From the NCBI GenBank assembly GCA_011620585.1, contig WOYV01000015.1, forward strand, positions 1 through 54,810: a stretch of 54,810 bases of DNA, given 5' to 3'. This document shows positions 8,846 to 18,489 of this stretch, piece after piece. Numbering within the stretch: the stretch's first letter is position 1; each line of letters starts with the position of its first letter. The stretch comes from Draconibacterium sp. (GTDB lineage Bacteria > Bacteroidota > Bacteroidia > Bacteroidales > Prolixibacteraceae). The position numbers were made by a program, and so were the translations under genes. A model generated the notes under the pieces. It was given only the letters and a program-made list of their open reading frames with translations. It was not told the DNA's origin and did not search any database.

Positions 8846-11173
8846 TCAGCCTTTAATTTTCAATTTGGCAAATTTCAGCAACAATTGCTTTTGCCCGGCA
8901 TTTTGGAAAAATACGGTGGCTTTTAAATTAGGGGCCACCCCCTCAATGTTCAACACTTTACCTTCGCCAAAACGCTGGTGTTCTACTGTCATCCCGGCCT
9001 GTATCCTGCGCGGATCGTCGCCTTCGAATGAAGATTTTGCCTGCGAGCTTTCTTTGAGTGAAACGAGTTTTTTATTAAAAATGTTTTGCGATTCGCGGGT
9101 TTTAAATGCAGAAGGGGGTTGCCGGTGTGCAAATCCCTGCGTTGTTTGTCCATAACCTAAGCGGTTTTGTTGATCGTCATTTCCGGAATCCTGTTTGTTT
9201 AGGTTTAGCCCTTCGAGATAGTTTTCGTCTAATTCGTTGAGGAATCGACTCGGAGCGCAAAAATCGAGGTTACCCCAGCGGTAGCGCTGGTTAGCGTAGC
9301 TCAGCCAGGCATTTTCCCTGGCCCGTGTAATAGCCACGTAAAATAATCTCCGCTCTTCTTCGAGCGATTCAAGTGTTGCCTTCTCTCCCTGTCGTTGCGA
9401 AGGGAAAAGATCTTCTTCGAGACCAACCACAAATACATTTTTAAATTCCAACCCTTTGGCCGAATGCACTGTCATTAAGGTAACTTTGTTTCGGTCTTCG
9501 TCTTTTTCGTTGTCCTGATCGGTCAATAAGGCAACGTTTTCGAGGTAGTTTTCGAGTTTATCCGGTTCTCCCTGTTCTTTGGCGGTAATCGAAAATTCCT
9601 GGATTCCGTTTAATAATTCCTGGATATTCTCGTGGCGGCTCAGTCCTTCCGGAGATTTGTCGTTGTATAAATCCTTTAGGATTCCGGTATGTTCGGCAAT
9701 TCTTTTGGCGGCTTCAAAAGCATCTGTTTCCTTTGTCAGTTGGCTGAAACGTTCTATCAATATAACAAAATTATATATTTTGGCAATGGTTCCTTTATTC
9801 AGTCCAGCGTAGTTATAATCGGGTAGTGCAGCGATAATATTCCAAATCGATGTTTCTTTTTCAACTGCTACCGTTTCAAGTTTTGTTAGCGTGGTTGCTC
9901 CAATTCCGCGGGCCGGGTAATTAATAATTCTTTTCAGCGCTTCGTTGTCATCGCGGTTAATTGTCATTCGAAAATAACTCAGCAAATCCTTTATTTCTTT
10001 TCGCTGGTAGAAACTTAAACCGCCATAAATTTTATACGGAATATTTCGTTTACGGAGCGATTCTTCAAAAATCCTCGACTGGGCGTTGGTACGGTACAAA
10101 ATGGCATAATCAAGAAATTGATAATGATCGCGCATTTGTGTTTGCGAAATTTCCTGTGCCACCAGGAACCCTTCCTCGTTGTCGGTAAGCGCCGAAAGCA
10201 CTTTTATTGGTTTTCCCTTGTCGTTTTCAGAAAATACGGTTTTCGGAATTTGCCGTTTGTTTTTTGCAATAATACTGTTGGCAGCATTTACAATGGTTTG
10301 TGTCGAACGGTAGTTTTGTTCCAATTTAAACACCCGGTGTTCGGGATAATCGTTTTTAAAATTCAGGATATTCTCGATACGTGCGCCACGGAACGAATAA
10401 ATGCTTTGCGCATCGTCGCCAACCACGCAAATGTTGTTGTGTTTGGCTGCCAGTTTTTTAATGATCAGGTACTGTGCGTAGTTGGTGTCCTGGTATTCAT
10501 CGACCAGAACATACCCAAAACGTTCCTGGTATTTCTCCAAAACTTCGGGATGATCGCGAAAAAGCAGGTTGGTGATGAATAAAAGATCGTCGAAATCCAT
10601 GGCCCCCGAAAGCCGGCAACGTTTGTAATACTCTTTGTAAATTTCAGAAATAGCTGGCATTCGCATGCTTTTATCGGCCGATTTTAAATCGGCATTACTC
10701 GCATAGGCCATCGGTGTAATCAGGTTGTTTTTTGCCATCGAAATCCGGCTGGCTACCACGCCCGGTTTATAGGTTTTATCATCCAACTGAAACCCCTTTA
10801 TTATTGTTTTTATAAGGCTTTTGCTATCGGCGCTATCATAAATTGTGAAATTGGAAGGATAACCGATAACCTCGTGTTCTACACGAAGCATACGCGCAAA
10901 GATGCTGTGAAAAGTTCCCATCCAGAGATAGCGGGCAACATTTTCTCCGGCCACACTTGCAATTCGTTCCTTCATTTCGCGGGCGGCTTTGTTGGTGAAA
11001 GTAAGCGCTAAAATTGTAGATGGCCGCGCTCCCTGTTTTAGCAGGTGGGCAATCCGGTAAGTCAATACACGCGTTTTTCCCGATCCCGCTCCGGCAATTA
11101 CCAGTGATGGCCCTTCGGTTCGCACAACAGCCTCGTGCTGGGCCTCATTCAAATCTTTTAAATAATCGAGCAC
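8846..11173 (-). CDS. UvrD/PcrA-type ATP-dependent DNA helicase
   Basis: Superfamily 1A 3'-5' helicase of DNA repair and replication. From the GTG at 11173 it has 775 residues: Walker A AGAGSGKTR at 27-35, VDEYQDTNYAQY (motif II), QNYRST (IV), MTVHSAKGLEF (V), EERRLFYVAITRA (VI). The C-terminus holds the PcrA-like segment GMTVEHQRFGEGKVLNIEG. A TTG at 11203 would add ten residues, but a TATTTTTG box on the minus strand (11208-11201) overlaps that codon, so a transcript starting near 11194 supports the GTG. UvrA is encoded elsewhere in the window but not beside it. UvrD and PcrA cannot be separated from sequence alone. Confidence 0.95.
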   Translation of the reverse strand: MLDYLKDLNEAQHEAVVRTEGPSLVIAGAGSGKTRVLTYRIAHLLKQGARPSTILALTFTNKAAREMKERIASVAGENVARYLWMGTFHSIFARMLRVEHEVIGYPSNFTIYDSADSKSLIKTIIKGFQLDDKTYKPGVVASRISMAKNNLITPMAYASNADLKSADKSMRMPAISEIYKEYYKRCRLSGAMDFDDLLFITNLLFRDHPEVLEKYQERFGYVLVDEYQDTNYAQYLIIKKLAAKHNNICVVGDDAQSIYSFRGARIENILNFKNDYPEHRVFKLEQNYRSTQTIVNAANSIIAKNKRQIPKTVFSENDKGKPIKVLSALTDNEEGFLVAQEISQTQMRDHYQFLDYAILYRTNAQSRIFEESLRKRNIPYKIYGGLSFYQRKEIKDLLSYFRMTINRDDNEALKRIINYPARGIGATTLTKLETVAVEKETSIWNIIAALPDYNYAGLNKGTIAKIYNFVILIERFSQLTKETDAFEAAKRIAEHTGILKDLYNDKSPEGLSRHENIQELLNGIQEFSITAKEQGEPDKLENYLENVALLTDQDNEKDEDRNKVTLMTVHSAKGLEFKNVFVVGLEEDLFPSQRQGEKATLESLEEERRLFYVAITRARENAWLSYANQRYRWGNLDFCAPSRFLNELDENYLEGLNLNKQDSGNDDQQNRLGYGQTTQGFAHRQPPSAFKTRESQNIFNKKLVSLKESSQAKSSFEGDDPRRIQAGMTVEHQRFGEGKVLNIEGVAPNLKATVFFQNAGQKQLLLKFAKLKIKG

Positions 11174-11389
11174 CGCTTTTCCTTTTCTATTTCCTTTCGA
11201 CAAAAATAGAAGATGTGAAAGGTTTTATTGATCATACGGCATAGCTTTTATCAACAAATTGTTTTTGGGTGATTAATATCAGGCTAAAAAGCACAACATC
11301 ACAGAATCTAAAACACTTGTTTTTTTACAGTCCGTACGCAATTAAATAAAATTTATACGTTAATATTGTATCTCAAAGAAGCACGATTT

Positions 11390-12676
11390 ATGAAGAGAAG
11401 TCTGTATTTATTGCTCACTTTGCTCATGTTTTCGGTTTATACGCAAGCACAAATTACCGCACCGCAAGCCAGCGGCAGCGACATTGCCCAGTATCCGGTT
11501 TTTCCCGAAACCGACAATATTTACCTTTTTTGTACAAGCGATTCACTTGCCGCGCTTGGTAGTTTAACCGCCAGTACAGCGCTTTCCGGTTCGAAAGATT
11601 ACTACTGGGAAAAATACAACGAACAGTTGGCTTCCTTCGAAATGTTTTCGCAGGAAATTACTGATGCTGCCAGTTCGCAGATCACTAATCTGGCCGATGG
11701 TTGCTACCGCGTTACCATTACCCAGGGAAGTAACACCGAAATTTACCGTGCCTGGGTTTTTAACGACTGGACATTTGCCGAGGGTAGCGTTGGAAATTCC
11801 GATTGCGAATCGTTTGAACTGAATGGCAGCTTCAGAACCGCAACTCTCGTTTATTACGACCTGAGTAACAATGCTCCCATAGAACTTTCAAAGATCATGA
11901 ATGCCGGGTGGTATGAAGGTTCAGTAGAACTTACCAGCCAGCTTAATTTCGAGATATTTAATCCTCCAACGCAAAACACCGATTATACCTTAAAGGTTTT
12001 TGACCAGTATGGGTGCGAAGCAAACACAACTGTTCCCTACGAATCGTTGGTGACCAAGGCCAGTTTTACGGCTAACCCGATGAAAGGTGAGGCACCGTTG
12101 ACTGTGACTTTTTCAAATACATCGGAGAATGGTACCAGTGGATATTACGAATGGTACTTTTATCGCGACATTGAAGAAATTAAACGCGAATCGGAAGGAG
12201 CCAGCGAACCGGTCGACAGTATTATGCTTGTAGCATACGACGATGCACCGGTTTACACTTATGAAAACTCAGGAAGCTACCAGGTAAAACTGGTTTCCAA
12301 ACATCTTTCAGAAGGATTGACATGTGTAGATACATTTACTTTTGATGAATATATTGTTGCGGATACTTCGTGGATTGTAGCTGCCAATGTTTTTACTCCC
12401 AACGGTGATGAATTTAATAATGAGTTTGTGATTAAATTTATCTCGATGAAAAGCCTCGAAATCGACATTTACAATCGTTGGGGAAAACGTGTTCATCATT
12501 GGAAGAGTGGTGATATAAGGGGCTTTGATAATAGCTTCACTGAAAGCGTTTGGGATGGGAGAATAGGCGGGCGATACGCCAGTCCGGGAGTATATTACTG
12601 GACTGCTTATGGAGTTGGAAGAGATGGCAGAAAACAATCAAAACATGGTTTTGTGCATTTGTTTAGGGGAAAGTAA
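11390..12676 (+). CDS. Secreted PKD-domain protein with type B T9SS sorting domain
   Basis: Exported surface or secreted protein of unknown role, 428 residues from the ATG at 11390. The signal peptide ends near VYTQAQ. An N-terminal region of about 210 residues shows no family I recognise. A PKD-like domain (about 225-325) begins ASFTANPMKGEAPLTVTFSNTS. The last ~90 residues are the gliding-motility-associated C-terminal domain (CHU_C type, type B CTD): VFTPNGDEFNN, IDIYNRWGKRV, VWDGRIGG, YASPGVYYWTAYG. Such domains route proteins through the type IX secretion system. It stands alone, divergent from the helicase gene. Confidence 0.9.
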   Translation: MKRSLYLLLTLLMFSVYTQAQITAPQASGSDIAQYPVFPETDNIYLFCTSDSLAALGSLTASTALSGSKDYYWEKYNEQLASFEMFSQEITDAASSQITNLADGCYRVTITQGSNTEIYRAWVFNDWTFAEGSVGNSDCESFELNGSFRTATLVYYDLSNNAPIELSKIMNAGWYEGSVELTSQLNFEIFNPPTQNTDYTLKVFDQYGCEANTTVPYESLVTKASFTANPMKGEAPLTVTFSNTSENGTSGYYEWYFYRDIEEIKRESEGASEPVDSIMLVAYDDAPVYTYENSGSYQVKLVSKHLSEGLTCVDTFTFDEYIVADTSWIVAANVFTPNGDEFNNEFVIKFISMKSLEIDIYNRWGKRVHHWKSGDIRGFDNSFTESVWDGRIGGRYASPGVYYWTAYGVGRDGRKQSKHGFVHLFRGK

Positions 12677-12882
12677 CCCTATTCTTTTTTAGATAATTAT
12701 GGCCGAAGTATCAATATTGAACACAAAAATGAGCAGGCCATAAAAAGTAAACAGCGGAAATTTCTGAAAGAAAAGCCGGATGACAAATTGGACTTACGGC
12801 AAAAGCTTTGTTCGATGTTTGTTGGCAGTTTGAACAACAAGCCTTATTTTTAATCGTTAAATGTGTATTTTAAATGTGACGC

Positions 12883-13476
12883 ATGAAAAGACTATATGTA
12901 TTAATTATTTTGTTGGCTGCCTTTTCTACCAGTATTTTTGCCAAAAAAGATCCCAATGCCTGGAAAAGCGAAAAGGATGTCAGAAAGCAATATTCGGTTT
13001 TTAAAGAAAATCTGAATTACTGGAGTGGTAATTATGTGGTAAAAAGTGCGCAGCTTGATGAGTTTTATGGTGCCATGAACGATTCCATCACACGGTTCGA
13101 AGATCAGTTGCACGAGAGAATGCTTGAAATTAGCCAACAAAAACAGGAACTGGCGCAGCGACAGGAATTGGTCAGCGAAACGCAGAAAAAACTTGAGGAA
13201 AGCCAGAGGTTACAAAATTCGATCAGTGTCCTGGGAATGAACCTGAATAAGAATGTTTATTCAACAAGCATGTATCTTTTTATTCTGGGAGTTTTGATTT
13301 TGGCCGGTTTTGTTTATATGATGTTCCAGAGAAGTATGAGAACCACGCGCCAGACACAAAAAGAATACGAAGAACTAAAACACGAATACGAAGAGCACAA
13401 GAAAACATCGCTCGATCGATATACCAAAATCAATATGGAGCTGCATAAAACCAGGCTGGAACTCCAGAAAAAATAA
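12883..13476 (+). CDS. Membrane-anchored coiled-coil protein of unknown function
   Basis: 197 residues: signal peptide (about 1-20), an exported segment with a coiled coil (about 65-115, rich in Glu, Gln and Leu), the motif NSISVLGMNLNKNVYST, one membrane helix (about 131-150), then a second coiled coil to the end. The layout and the NSIS..G..L.K..Y motif match a widespread Bacteroidota family that, from memory, databases often label a tRNA (guanine-N1)-methyltransferase. Nothing here resembles TrmD or any methyltransferase, so that name should not be copied. Two coiled coils on opposite sides of the membrane suggest a scaffold role. Confidence 0.8.
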   Translation: MKRLYVLIILLAAFSTSIFAKKDPNAWKSEKDVRKQYSVFKENLNYWSGNYVVKSAQLDEFYGAMNDSITRFEDQLHERMLEISQQKQELAQRQELVSETQKKLEESQRLQNSISVLGMNLNKNVYSTSMYLFILGVLILAGFVYMMFQRSMRTTRQTQKEYEELKHEYEEHKKTSLDRYTKINMELHKTRLELQKK

Positions 13477-13521
13477 GAAATTCAACTTACTTATTCTTTT
13501 AAATCCAATCACAAAAAACAG

Positions 13522-13557
13522 AAAACCCCGATCTGTTAGCTAACAGACCAGGGTGTT
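13522..13557. terminator. Bidirectional terminator between convergent genes
   Basis: A perfect 16-nt palindrome TCTGTTAGCTAACAGA is enclosed by AAAACCCC and GGGTGTTT, forming a long hairpin with A-rich and T-rich flanks. It sits between the ends of the coiled-coil gene (13476) and the EF-G-like gene (13595). Confidence 0.65.
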
Positions 13558-13594
13558 TCATCTTGGTTTATAGTAAAATGGATTAGAAAATGGT

Positions 13595-15748
13595 CTATTC
13601 CTCTTCCTGCTCAGCTTCGTAAGCTTTCAGCAGTTCATCCTGTACATCGGCAGGAACTTTTTCGTAACCGTCGTATTTCAAGCTAAATACACCTCTGCCA
13701 CCAGTAATCGAACTCAGCGAAGTGGTGTATTTGTGCATCTCCTTAAGTGGCACTTTGGCCGATATTTTCTCCATTCCGTGTTCCGAGCCCATCCCCATAA
13801 TTATGGCACGGCGGCCTTGAAGGTCACTCATGGTGTCACCCATGCGATCAGAGGGAACAAGTACTTCGAGATTATAGATTGGTTCAAGGATTTTAGGACC
13901 CGCATTTTTGAACGCCTGACTAAAGGCATTACGTCCGGCAAGTTTAAACGAAATCTCGTTTGAGTCGACCGGGTGCATTTTCCCGTCGTAAATATATACC
14001 CTGATATCGCGGGCATACGAGCCTGTAAGTGGGCCTTCTTCTATTTTTTCCATTATTCCTTTCAGAATTGCCGGTAAAAATCTGGCATCGATAGATCCAC
14101 CAACAATACAGTTGCAGAAAATAAGTTTACCACCCCATGGCAGTTCATGTTCTTCTGTTGCGCGAACCGAAAGTTTTTGCTCTTTGTCGCCAAACTTAAA
14201 CATCGATCTTGCTTCTGATCCTTCTTCATAGGGTTCGATAATCATATGAACTTCCCCAAACTGGCCGGCACCTCCCGATTGTTTTTTGTGTCGGTAATCG
14301 GCTTGAGCAGGTTTGGTAATTGTTTCGCGGTAAGGAATTTTTGGAGCCAGGTAGTTTACTTCCAGTTTGTGTACATGGTCGAAGTACCACTTTAAAATGT
14401 TCATGTGGTATTCGCCCTGGCTGTGTACGAGCAATTGTTTCAGTTCTTTCGATTGCTCAACAACAAAAGTTGGGTCTTCGTATTTTATTTTATTGATTAT
14501 TTCTCCAACTTTTTCATCGTCCGAATCGTTTACGGCTTTTACAGCAACGGTGTGTCGCGATATTGGAAATTCAATCGGAGCGTAAACAGTAGCCGCCTCT
14601 TTGGTCGTAAGCGTTTGGTTGAATTTGGTTTCTTTTAGTTTAACGGTACAACCCAGGTCGCCTGCCACGAGCTCATCCACTTTTTCACGGTTTTTACCCG
14701 AGGCAACAAATACCTGAGACAAGCGTTCTTTGTTCCCGGTTTTCGAGTTTACCAGATCAAGGCCTTCCTTTACCGTTCCCGACATCACTTTAAAATAGGT
14801 GATCTCGCCCACGTGTGATTCAACTGATGTTTTGAAAACAAACAGACTGGGAGCTTCTGAAGCTTCCATTTTAAGGACTTTACCTTTTACCACATCGCGC
14901 ATTTTCTTTTCGTAAGGTGCCGGGGCAATGTTGGTGATGAACTCCATTAAACGACCAACTCCAATCCCTTTTTTCGCAGTTGTACAGAAAATAGGATACA
15001 AACTTCTTTCAAGCATCCCCAGTTTAATGCCTTTCCGCATTTCATCTTCAGTAAGTTCGCCCTTATCGAAATACAGTTCCATCAAAGCTTCTTCATTTTC
15101 AGCAGCTTTTTCAACAAGTTCGTTATGAAATTCTTCTGCACGTTCTTTTTCAGAAGCCGGAATATCTAAAATTTCAACATTTCCATCTTTCGAGTACTTG
15201 TACATCTTCATTTTCAATACATCGATAATCGACGAGAAGTTTGGGCCGGCATCAACCGGATATTGAATAATGGTGGCTTTGCCCCCAAAAGTAGTTTTAC
15301 ATTGTTCCAGTGTATTCTCGAAGTTCGAATTGTCGTGATCAAGTTGGTTAACAACCAGGATCAGTGGAGTGTGAGCTTTGCTGGCGTGACGAATTGCTGC
15401 GTCGGTACCTGCTTCAATTCCGCTGGTCGAATTGATGGCCAAAATTCCGAGAGCTGTTACCGCCAGGGCAGAAACGACACCTCCGTTCAACTCATCCATC
15501 CCCGGAGTATCCAGAATATTGATTTTTTTGCCATTGTATTCGGCATACATTAAAGTAGAAAAAACAGAATTACCGTAATCCTGTTCTATCTGGTTATAAT
15601 CCGAAACCGTGTTCTTTGCGGTAACTTCACCTCTACGATTGATTACTCCACCCTCAAACAGCATGGCTTCTGCGAGGGTGGTTTTCCCACTGCCGGCATT
15701 ACCAAGTAAAGCAATGTTCCGGATTTCTTCCGTTTTATAAACTTTCAT
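13595..15748 (-). CDS. EF-G-like translational GTPase
   Basis: 717-residue paralogue of elongation factor G. G1 is GNAGSGKTT (16-24), G3 is DTPG (80-83), and the G4 position reads NQLD (134-137) in place of NKxD. Domains II to V follow, with the domain IV segment KKQSGGAGQFGEVHMIIEPYEEG and the domain V end LSSITGGRGVFSLKYDGYEKVP. This is the divergent EF-G-like family, not the main fusA, which usually sits in the str operon. Its exact step on the ribosome is not known from sequence. It stands alone with its own promoter. Confidence 0.92.
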   Translation of the reverse strand: MKVYKTEEIRNIALLGNAGSGKTTLAEAMLFEGGVINRRGEVTAKNTVSDYNQIEQDYGNSVFSTLMYAEYNGKKINILDTPGMDELNGGVVSALAVTALGILAINSTSGIEAGTDAAIRHASKAHTPLILVVNQLDHDNSNFENTLEQCKTTFGGKATIIQYPVDAGPNFSSIIDVLKMKMYKYSKDGNVEILDIPASEKERAEEFHNELVEKAAENEEALMELYFDKGELTEDEMRKGIKLGMLERSLYPIFCTTAKKGIGVGRLMEFITNIAPAPYEKKMRDVVKGKVLKMEASEAPSLFVFKTSVESHVGEITYFKVMSGTVKEGLDLVNSKTGNKERLSQVFVASGKNREKVDELVAGDLGCTVKLKETKFNQTLTTKEAATVYAPIEFPISRHTVAVKAVNDSDDEKVGEIINKIKYEDPTFVVEQSKELKQLLVHSQGEYHMNILKWYFDHVHKLEVNYLAPKIPYRETITKPAQADYRHKKQSGGAGQFGEVHMIIEPYEEGSEARSMFKFGDKEQKLSVRATEEHELPWGGKLIFCNCIVGGSIDARFLPAILKGIMEKIEEGPLTGSYARDIRVYIYDGKMHPVDSNEISFKLAGRNAFSQAFKNAGPKILEPIYNLEVLVPSDRMGDTMSDLQGRRAIIMGMGSEHGMEKISAKVPLKEMHKYTTSLSSITGGRGVFSLKYDGYEKVPADVQDELLKAYEAEQEEE

Positions 15749-15811
15749 GATTATATAAGTTTTATTGATTTATTAAACCCTTTAAAGCCCCTTCTTTTGG
15801 AACAAGGAATC

Positions 15812-15841
15812 CAAAAATAGTAATATTTTATTAACAATCAA
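15812..15841 (-). promoter_or_regulatory. Promoter of the EF-G-like gene
   Basis: Minus strand: TTG (15841-15839), 19-nt spacer, then TATTTTTG (15819-15812), an exact TAnnTTTG match. The start would be near 15805, leaving a leader of about 57 nt. Confidence 0.6.
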
Positions 15842-16166
15842 GAGGCAGAAACCATGCTGGCTTAAGATACCTTTTCGGAGAAGTTTTACAGTTGGTTTAA
15901 AAATATGTAATTCAGGAAGGAAAAGCGGTTTTTCCATTACAATCTAATATAGAATGATTATAGATAAATTCAAGTATGCAGGGCTCTGGTGAGTAAAAAT
16001 AATGCAATTCGATTAAGCCAATTCAAATTTCAGTTGTTATCATGTAATTATTGCTAAGAGGCGGGTATTTGAACCTTTAAAAAGAAGAAAAAGATTTATT
16101 CGTCTTTTAATTGAAATTTGAATATTTTTGTGCCGCAAAAAAATAAAAATACTGACGTCGAACGCT
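15842..16166. other. Non-coding gap upstream of the diflavin reductase
   Basis: AT-rich spacer between two divergent genes. No gene is supported. An exact TAnnTTTG box (TATTTTTG, 16115-16122 region, just after AATTTGAA) lies about 40 nt before the reductase start, but no TTG is at the right distance. Confidence 0.4.
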
Positions 16167-17936
16167 ATGACACGAGAAAAGTATACTTTAAACGATCAAC
16201 AGTTTAACAAGCTGAAAGATTTGCTTTCAGGGTTGAATGAGAGCCAAATCATTTGGATGAGTGGTTATCTCGACGGATTACTTGCTGATGGAAACTATTC
16301 TCCTTCTAAAGAAATTCAACAAATACAGCAAACAAGCGAGCCGCTGGCCAATCTTACAATTTTATATGGTACCGAAACCGGAAACAGTCAGGAACTGGCT
16401 GAAAAACTGGCTGGAAAAGCCAGCTTCAAAAACATTAATGCAAAGGCAGTAAGCATGTACGATTATAATGTTAATGATTTAGCCGGTGAAGACAATGTTG
16501 CGATTATCGTTAGCACTCACGGAGAAGGCGAGGTTCCTGAAATGGCCAAAGAGTTTTACGAATACATAACCGGCAACCAGGCAACCACGCTCGAGAATGT
16601 GAGTTACTCGGTATTGGCGCTGGGCGATAAAACATACAAACATTTCTGTAAAAGCGGCGAAGACATTTACCGGGGAATGAAAGATATGGGGGCATTCAGC
16701 GTGGTGCCGCTGCAGAAGTGTGATGTGGATTACGAAATCAGCGCCGAAATCTGGATGAATAATTTTCTGATGAACCTGACCCCAACTGCTGCCGGCGTTG
16801 TGGTTGGAGACGGGGACGAAGAAAAAGAATACTCGAAATCGAACCCGTTTTATGCTACTGTTAAAACAAAAATTCGTTTAACCGGAGAAACATCGGATAA
16901 AGATGTCTATCATTTCGAGCTATCACTTGAAGGTTCGGGACTTACATATGAACCAGGCGACGCGGTGGGTATTTTTACCCGAAACCCGGAAGAGTTGGTG
17001 GACAAGATTATCCGTAAAGGCGGTTTCGATCCTGAGCACCGTGTTTTTATAAAAGATGGGCAAACTACATTGCTTGATGCTTTAACACACCATGTTGAAA
17101 TAACAGTGCTAAGTTACGATCTGTTGAATAAATACTGCGGGCGCACTAAAAATGTTGAACTGGCAAAGATACTCGACGACGAAACTTTACTTGACGAATA
17201 TATAGAAGGCCGCGACCTACTCGATCTGCTTGAAGATTTTCCGTTTGAATGGAATGCGAATAAGTTGGTAGAGATTTTACGACCCATACCGCCTCGGCTT
17301 TATTCTATTTCATCGAGTCAGGAAGCCATTGGCGATGAAGTACATGCCACAATTGCACTGGTAAAATACGAAAAGGATAAACGTTTACGGGTAGGCGCCT
17401 GTACATCACATGTGATTTTCTCGGTTGAACCCGGCGATAAGTTACCGGTGTATATCGACAAAAACCCCTCGTTTAAATTACCTGAAGACAATGCAGCCAT
17501 TATTATGGTGGGGGCCGGAACTGGTGTGGCACCTTACCGCGCTTTTATGCAGCAGCGCAGTAAACAGGGTTTCACCGGTTACTCCTGGCTGTTTTATGGC
17601 GACCGGCATTCGGAAAGCGATTTTCTTTACAGGAACGAATGGGAGAACCTGCTTAACGATGAATGCCTCGAACGAATGGATGTGGCTTTTTCGCGCGATC
17701 AGGAAGAAAAGGTTTATGTTCAACATAAATTGATCGAAAACCAGGAAGAGGTTTTTGAATGGATCGAAAACGGGGCGCACTTTTATGTTTGTGGCGATAT
17801 GAAACATATGGCAAAGGATGTGAACAAAACTTTGCTTGAAATTATTCAAACACAAGGAGGAATTGACGAGGAGCAGGCAGAGAAATACTTGCGGATGCTT
17901 AAAAAAGAGAGACGCTATCAGACAGATGTGTATTGA
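16167..17936 (+). CDS. Diflavin reductase, CysJ/sulfite reductase flavoprotein type
   Basis: NADPH-dependent flavoprotein passing electrons from NADPH through FAD to FMN and on to a partner. 589 residues from the ATG at 16167. A short helical leader is followed by a flavodoxin domain with GTETGNS at 68-74. The FAD-binding domain has RLYSISSS and GACTSHV, and the NADPH domain has VGAGTGVAPYRAFMQQR. The end ERRYQTDVY is the typical aromatic C-terminus of CysJ. No sulfite reductase haemoprotein or other cys gene adjoins it, so the acceptor is open: sulfite reductase elsewhere or another haem or iron-sulfur enzyme. Confidence 0.9.
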   Translation: MTREKYTLNDQQFNKLKDLLSGLNESQIIWMSGYLDGLLADGNYSPSKEIQQIQQTSEPLANLTILYGTETGNSQELAEKLAGKASFKNINAKAVSMYDYNVNDLAGEDNVAIIVSTHGEGEVPEMAKEFYEYITGNQATTLENVSYSVLALGDKTYKHFCKSGEDIYRGMKDMGAFSVVPLQKCDVDYEISAEIWMNNFLMNLTPTAAGVVVGDGDEEKEYSKSNPFYATVKTKIRLTGETSDKDVYHFELSLEGSGLTYEPGDAVGIFTRNPEELVDKIIRKGGFDPEHRVFIKDGQTTLLDALTHHVEITVLSYDLLNKYCGRTKNVELAKILDDETLLDEYIEGRDLLDLLEDFPFEWNANKLVEILRPIPPRLYSISSSQEAIGDEVHATIALVKYEKDKRLRVGACTSHVIFSVEPGDKLPVYIDKNPSFKLPEDNAAIIMVGAGTGVAPYRAFMQQRSKQGFTGYSWLFYGDRHSESDFLYRNEWENLLNDECLERMDVAFSRDQEEKVYVQHKLIENQEEVFEWIENGAHFYVCGDMKHMAKDVNKTLLEIIQTQGGIDEEQAEKYLRMLKKERRYQTDVY

Positions 17937-17995
17937 ATAATCGGCTAAACGCTCGGTATTTTTAAACTTACACACTTTGTGAAACAGTGTCTCTA

Positions 17996-18032
17996 AAACA
18001 AAAAAGCCTGCAAATCAGATGATTTACAGGCT
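17996..18032 (-). terminator. Terminator of the tRNA pair
   Basis: AGCCTG (18005-18010) pairs with CAGGCT (18027-18032), and an inner AAATC/GATTT stem lengthens the hairpin. On the minus strand the stem is followed by TTTTTTGTTTT, a good intrinsic terminator for the leftward tRNAs. Confidence 0.75.
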
Positions 18033-18059
18033 AAGGGTGAATTTTGGTTTTTCACTTCG

Positions 18060-18134
18060 TCGGGATACCAGGATTCGAACCTGGGACCCCCTGCTCCCAA
18101 AGCAGGTGCGCTAACCGGACTGCGCTACATCCCG
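18060..18134 (-). tRNA. tRNA-Pro (anticodon TGG)
   Basis: Full cloverleaf on the minus strand. The acceptor stem CGGGATG pairs with TATCCCG, the anticodon stem CCTGC/GCAGG encloses loop TTTGGGA giving TGG, and the T-loop is GTTCGAATC. CCA is not encoded. It lies 14 nt after tRNA-Ser and is probably cut from the same transcript. Confidence 0.95.
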
Positions 18135-18147
18135 ATGTTGTTTTGGT

Positions 18148-18235
<88 letters not shown>

Positions 18236-18328
18236 TAATCGGTAAAAGTTGCTAAATTACATTCGCCTCTCAGCGATTCATTTAATACTTGTCACCATTT
18301 CAAAAGAACGTGTCTTTTTTCGTGCGTG

Positions 18329-18358
18329 CAAAAGTAGAAATTGTTTTTACATTGGCAA
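18329..18358 (-). promoter_or_regulatory. Promoter of the tRNA-Ser/tRNA-Pro operon
   Basis: Minus strand: TTG (18358-18356), 19-nt spacer, TACTTTTG (18336-18329), an exact TAnnTTTG match. Transcription near 18322 gives a leader of about 87 nt before tRNA-Ser, in which I see no further gene. Confidence 0.65.
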
Positions 18359-18433
18359 AGCTTTTCCATTTTTTGTTGAGAGAGTAAGATTAATTGTTCA
18401 AAAAATGTGGGTTATTATACCAATCGTCATCTT

Positions 18434-18461
18434 TTGCCTGCATTAAAATGTGTTACCTTTG
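18434..18461 (+). promoter_or_regulatory. Promoter of glyA
   Basis: TTG (18434-18436), 17-nt spacer, TACCTTTG (18454-18461), an exact match to the Bacteroidota promoter form. Transcription near 18468 leaves a leader of about 22 nt before the ATG at 18490 and supports that start over the longer frame. Confidence 0.7.
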
Positions 18462-18489
18462 GACTTTCAAAAATTTAAGTTTCAGGAAA

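Noticed and set aside
17478-17975. 165-residue minus-strand frame opposite the diflavin reductase end
   Set aside because: Antisense to the conserved NADPH-binding region; Phe/His-rich without family features.
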